A stretch of 24,212 nucleotides of DNA from assembly GCA_003140785.1 (NCBI GenBank), contig PLKY01000141.1:1-24212 (forward strand), given 5' to 3'. Source of the DNA: Acidobacteriaceae bacterium. Its GTDB lineage: Bacteria; Acidobacteriota; Terriglobia; Terriglobales; Acidobacteriaceae. Numbering within the stretch: position 1 is the first letter of the stretch; every line of letters starts with the position of its first letter. Shown here piece by piece: positions 23,095-24,212 of the stretch. A program made the translations under genes and the position numbers. Below the pieces are notes generated by a model. The model did no database searches, was not told where the DNA came from, and worked only from the letters and a program-made list of their open reading frames with translations.

Positions 23095-24212
23095 TTACTG
23101 AAGCGTGCCGCCGATGTAGTTGATTCCATCGCCAGGCCGCCGCGGATCCAATACTTCAAACACCACGTCATCGCCCGTCTTGAGCCGGCCGACCACAGCA
23201 TCGTATTGCGACTTCGTACTGGTGGGCTGCTTGTTGATGCGGATGATCACGAGCCCCGGCTCTAGGCCTTGCAGGTCTGCGAAAGAACCCGTGCGAACCG
23301 ACTGAATAACCACGCCTTGCGCATGCAGGCGGCCGCTGACTGCCGGTGGAGCTTCGCGGACCACGATGCCAAGCTTACTCTCGCCCGCATCGGCTTCCTC
23401 GTCAGGGGCTGCGCTCGATTGCGGGTTGTTCAGTTCAGCGAAGACCTTGTCGCGATCGCCAACTGTGACGGTCGCATCGGTCGGTTTGCCGTCGCGCACG
23501 AAGCCAAGCCGGATGCTGGAGCCTGGTTTCCGGCTCGCAATCTCATTGACTAGATCGTCGCCGTCCTTGATCGGTCTGCCATCGACCTGGGTGATGATGT
23601 CCCCGGGCTTGAGTCCGGCCTTGTCGGCAGGGCCTCCAGGTTGAACCTGCTGGACCAGCACGCCGGTCTTAAACCCGTAAATACGGTTGACCGCTCCGGA
23701 CAGATTGGGCCTGAACTGGATGCCGATGGACCCGCGGGTCACCTTGTGGCTCGGACTGATGAGGTCGTTGTATACCGATACGACGGTGTTGGAGGGCATC
23801 GCAAAACCGATGCCCTGATAGCCGGCCGATTGCGTGAAGATTGCGGTATTTACGCCGATAACTTCGCCTGTCATGTTAAGCAAAGGCCCGCCGGAGTTTC
23901 CGGGATTGATGGCTGCATCGGTCTGAATAAAGTGCTGAAACTGACCGCTTGCACCGGGCTCAATGGTGCGATTCTTCGCGGAAATAATGCCAGCGGTAAC
24001 GGTTTGCGACAGCGCAAACGGACTGCCGATGGCCTCAACCCAATCGCCCACCTGCGTGGAGTCGGAGTTTCCGAGTTTCACATTCGGCAATGGCGCACTG
24101 GTGTCGATTTTGATCACCGCGAGGTCGGTGGCCTTGTCGGTTCCAATCACGCGCGCCGGCCGACCGAGGTCTTGAGTGTCCGGATCGGTGGAAAGCTTGA
24201 CGTAGATCTTGT
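23095..24212 (-). CDS. HtrA/Deg-family serine protease (partial, N-terminus beyond the right edge)
   Basis: This is an HtrA-type periplasmic serine protease, which degrades misfolded envelope proteins. The frame is open to the right edge, so 371 C-terminal residues are seen, and the signal peptide and catalytic His lie outside. The catalytic Asp is in TDLAVIKID (plus 24124-24126) and the Ser is in INPGNSGGPLLN (plus 23893-23895), with the conserved GSPFALSQTVTAGIIS. Two PDZ domains follow: the first around VLVQQVQPGGPADKAGLKPGDII, split as VLVQQVQPGGPADK and AGLKPGDII; the second around VVIQSVRTGSFADLQGLEPG. A Ser/Ala/Glu linker (SSAAPDEEADAGESK) separates them. One protease domain plus two PDZ domains is the DegP/DegQ layout. 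The stop is at 23095-23097. Confidence 0.95.
   Translation of the reverse strand, partial: KIYVKLSTDPDTQDLGRPARVIGTDKATDLAVIKIDTSAPLPNVKLGNSDSTQVGDWVEAIGSPFALSQTVTAGIISAKNRTIEPGASGQFQHFIQTDAAINPGNSGGPLLNMTGEVIGVNTAIFTQSAGYQGIGFAMPSNTVVSVYNDLISPSHKVTRGSIGIQFRPNLSGAVNRIYGFKTGVLVQQVQPGGPADKAGLKPGDIITQVDGRPIKDGDDLVNEIASRKPGSSIRLGFVRDGKPTDATVTVGDRDKVFAELNNPQSSAAPDEEADAGESKLGIVVREAPPAVSGRLHAQGVVIQSVRTGSFADLQGLEPGLVIIRINKQPTSTKSQYDAVVGRLKTGDDVVFEVLDPRRPGDGINYIGGTLQ

Overview
The window is about 24 kb of GC-rich (roughly 60 %) bacterial chromosome. It holds housekeeping genes and no phage, transposase or CRISPR signals. The gene mix (groES-groEL, a stand-alone accA lacking the N-terminal helices, a 59-residue zinc-ribbon protein, a very large divergent GH13 protein, a Tat-exported amidase, exported TPR and PspC proteins) resembles soil Acidobacteriota of the Terriglobia type. 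That placement is an inference from protein character and was not checked by a database search.

Region 1 (1-2440, minus strand): groEL runs off the left edge and is preceded by groES. A promoter overlaps a degenerate but correctly spaced CIRCE operator (1766-1792), so HrcA-type heat-shock control is likely. The groES-groEL gap is filled by an inverted pair of seven-base repeat arrays. Upstream lie a 62-residue hydrophilic protein and a tRNA-Ser(CGA) with an encoded CCA end.

Region 2 (2440-9000, plus strand): a solitary 1280-residue GH13-type protein has its catalytic triad intact but an altered region IV (NPD in place of NHD). A compact DrrA/DrrB-type ABC exporter with its own TetR regulator follows. 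A perfect 15-bp palindrome sits inside the exporter promoter.

Region 3 (8978-14840): a Tat-signal amidase on the minus strand is divergent from accA. Next come a CPBP-family membrane protein without the usual histidines, a secreted protein with a BamE-like segment, and the small zinc-ribbon protein. The accA leader carries a perfect 10-bp inverted repeat.

Region 4 (14868-16290, minus strand): pyrF and an uncharacterised 145-residue protein just upstream of it, possibly one transcription unit.

Region 5 (16444-22300, plus strand): an exported TPR-like protein, a zinc-ribbon/PspC membrane protein, an alpha/beta hydrolase, lysA (diaminopimelate decarboxylase) and a secreted type-B carboxylesterase that ends at a very strong terminator hairpin.

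Region 6 (22342-24212, minus strand): a secreted peptidoglycan-binding-like protein with a palindrome at its predicted transcription start, and the C-terminal two-thirds or so of an HtrA/Deg protease that leaves the window on the right. No complete unknown defence or mobile system is visible. The most unusual items are the groES-groEL repeat element, the altered GH13 active site, the CPBP protein without histidines, and three palindromic candidate regulatory sites.
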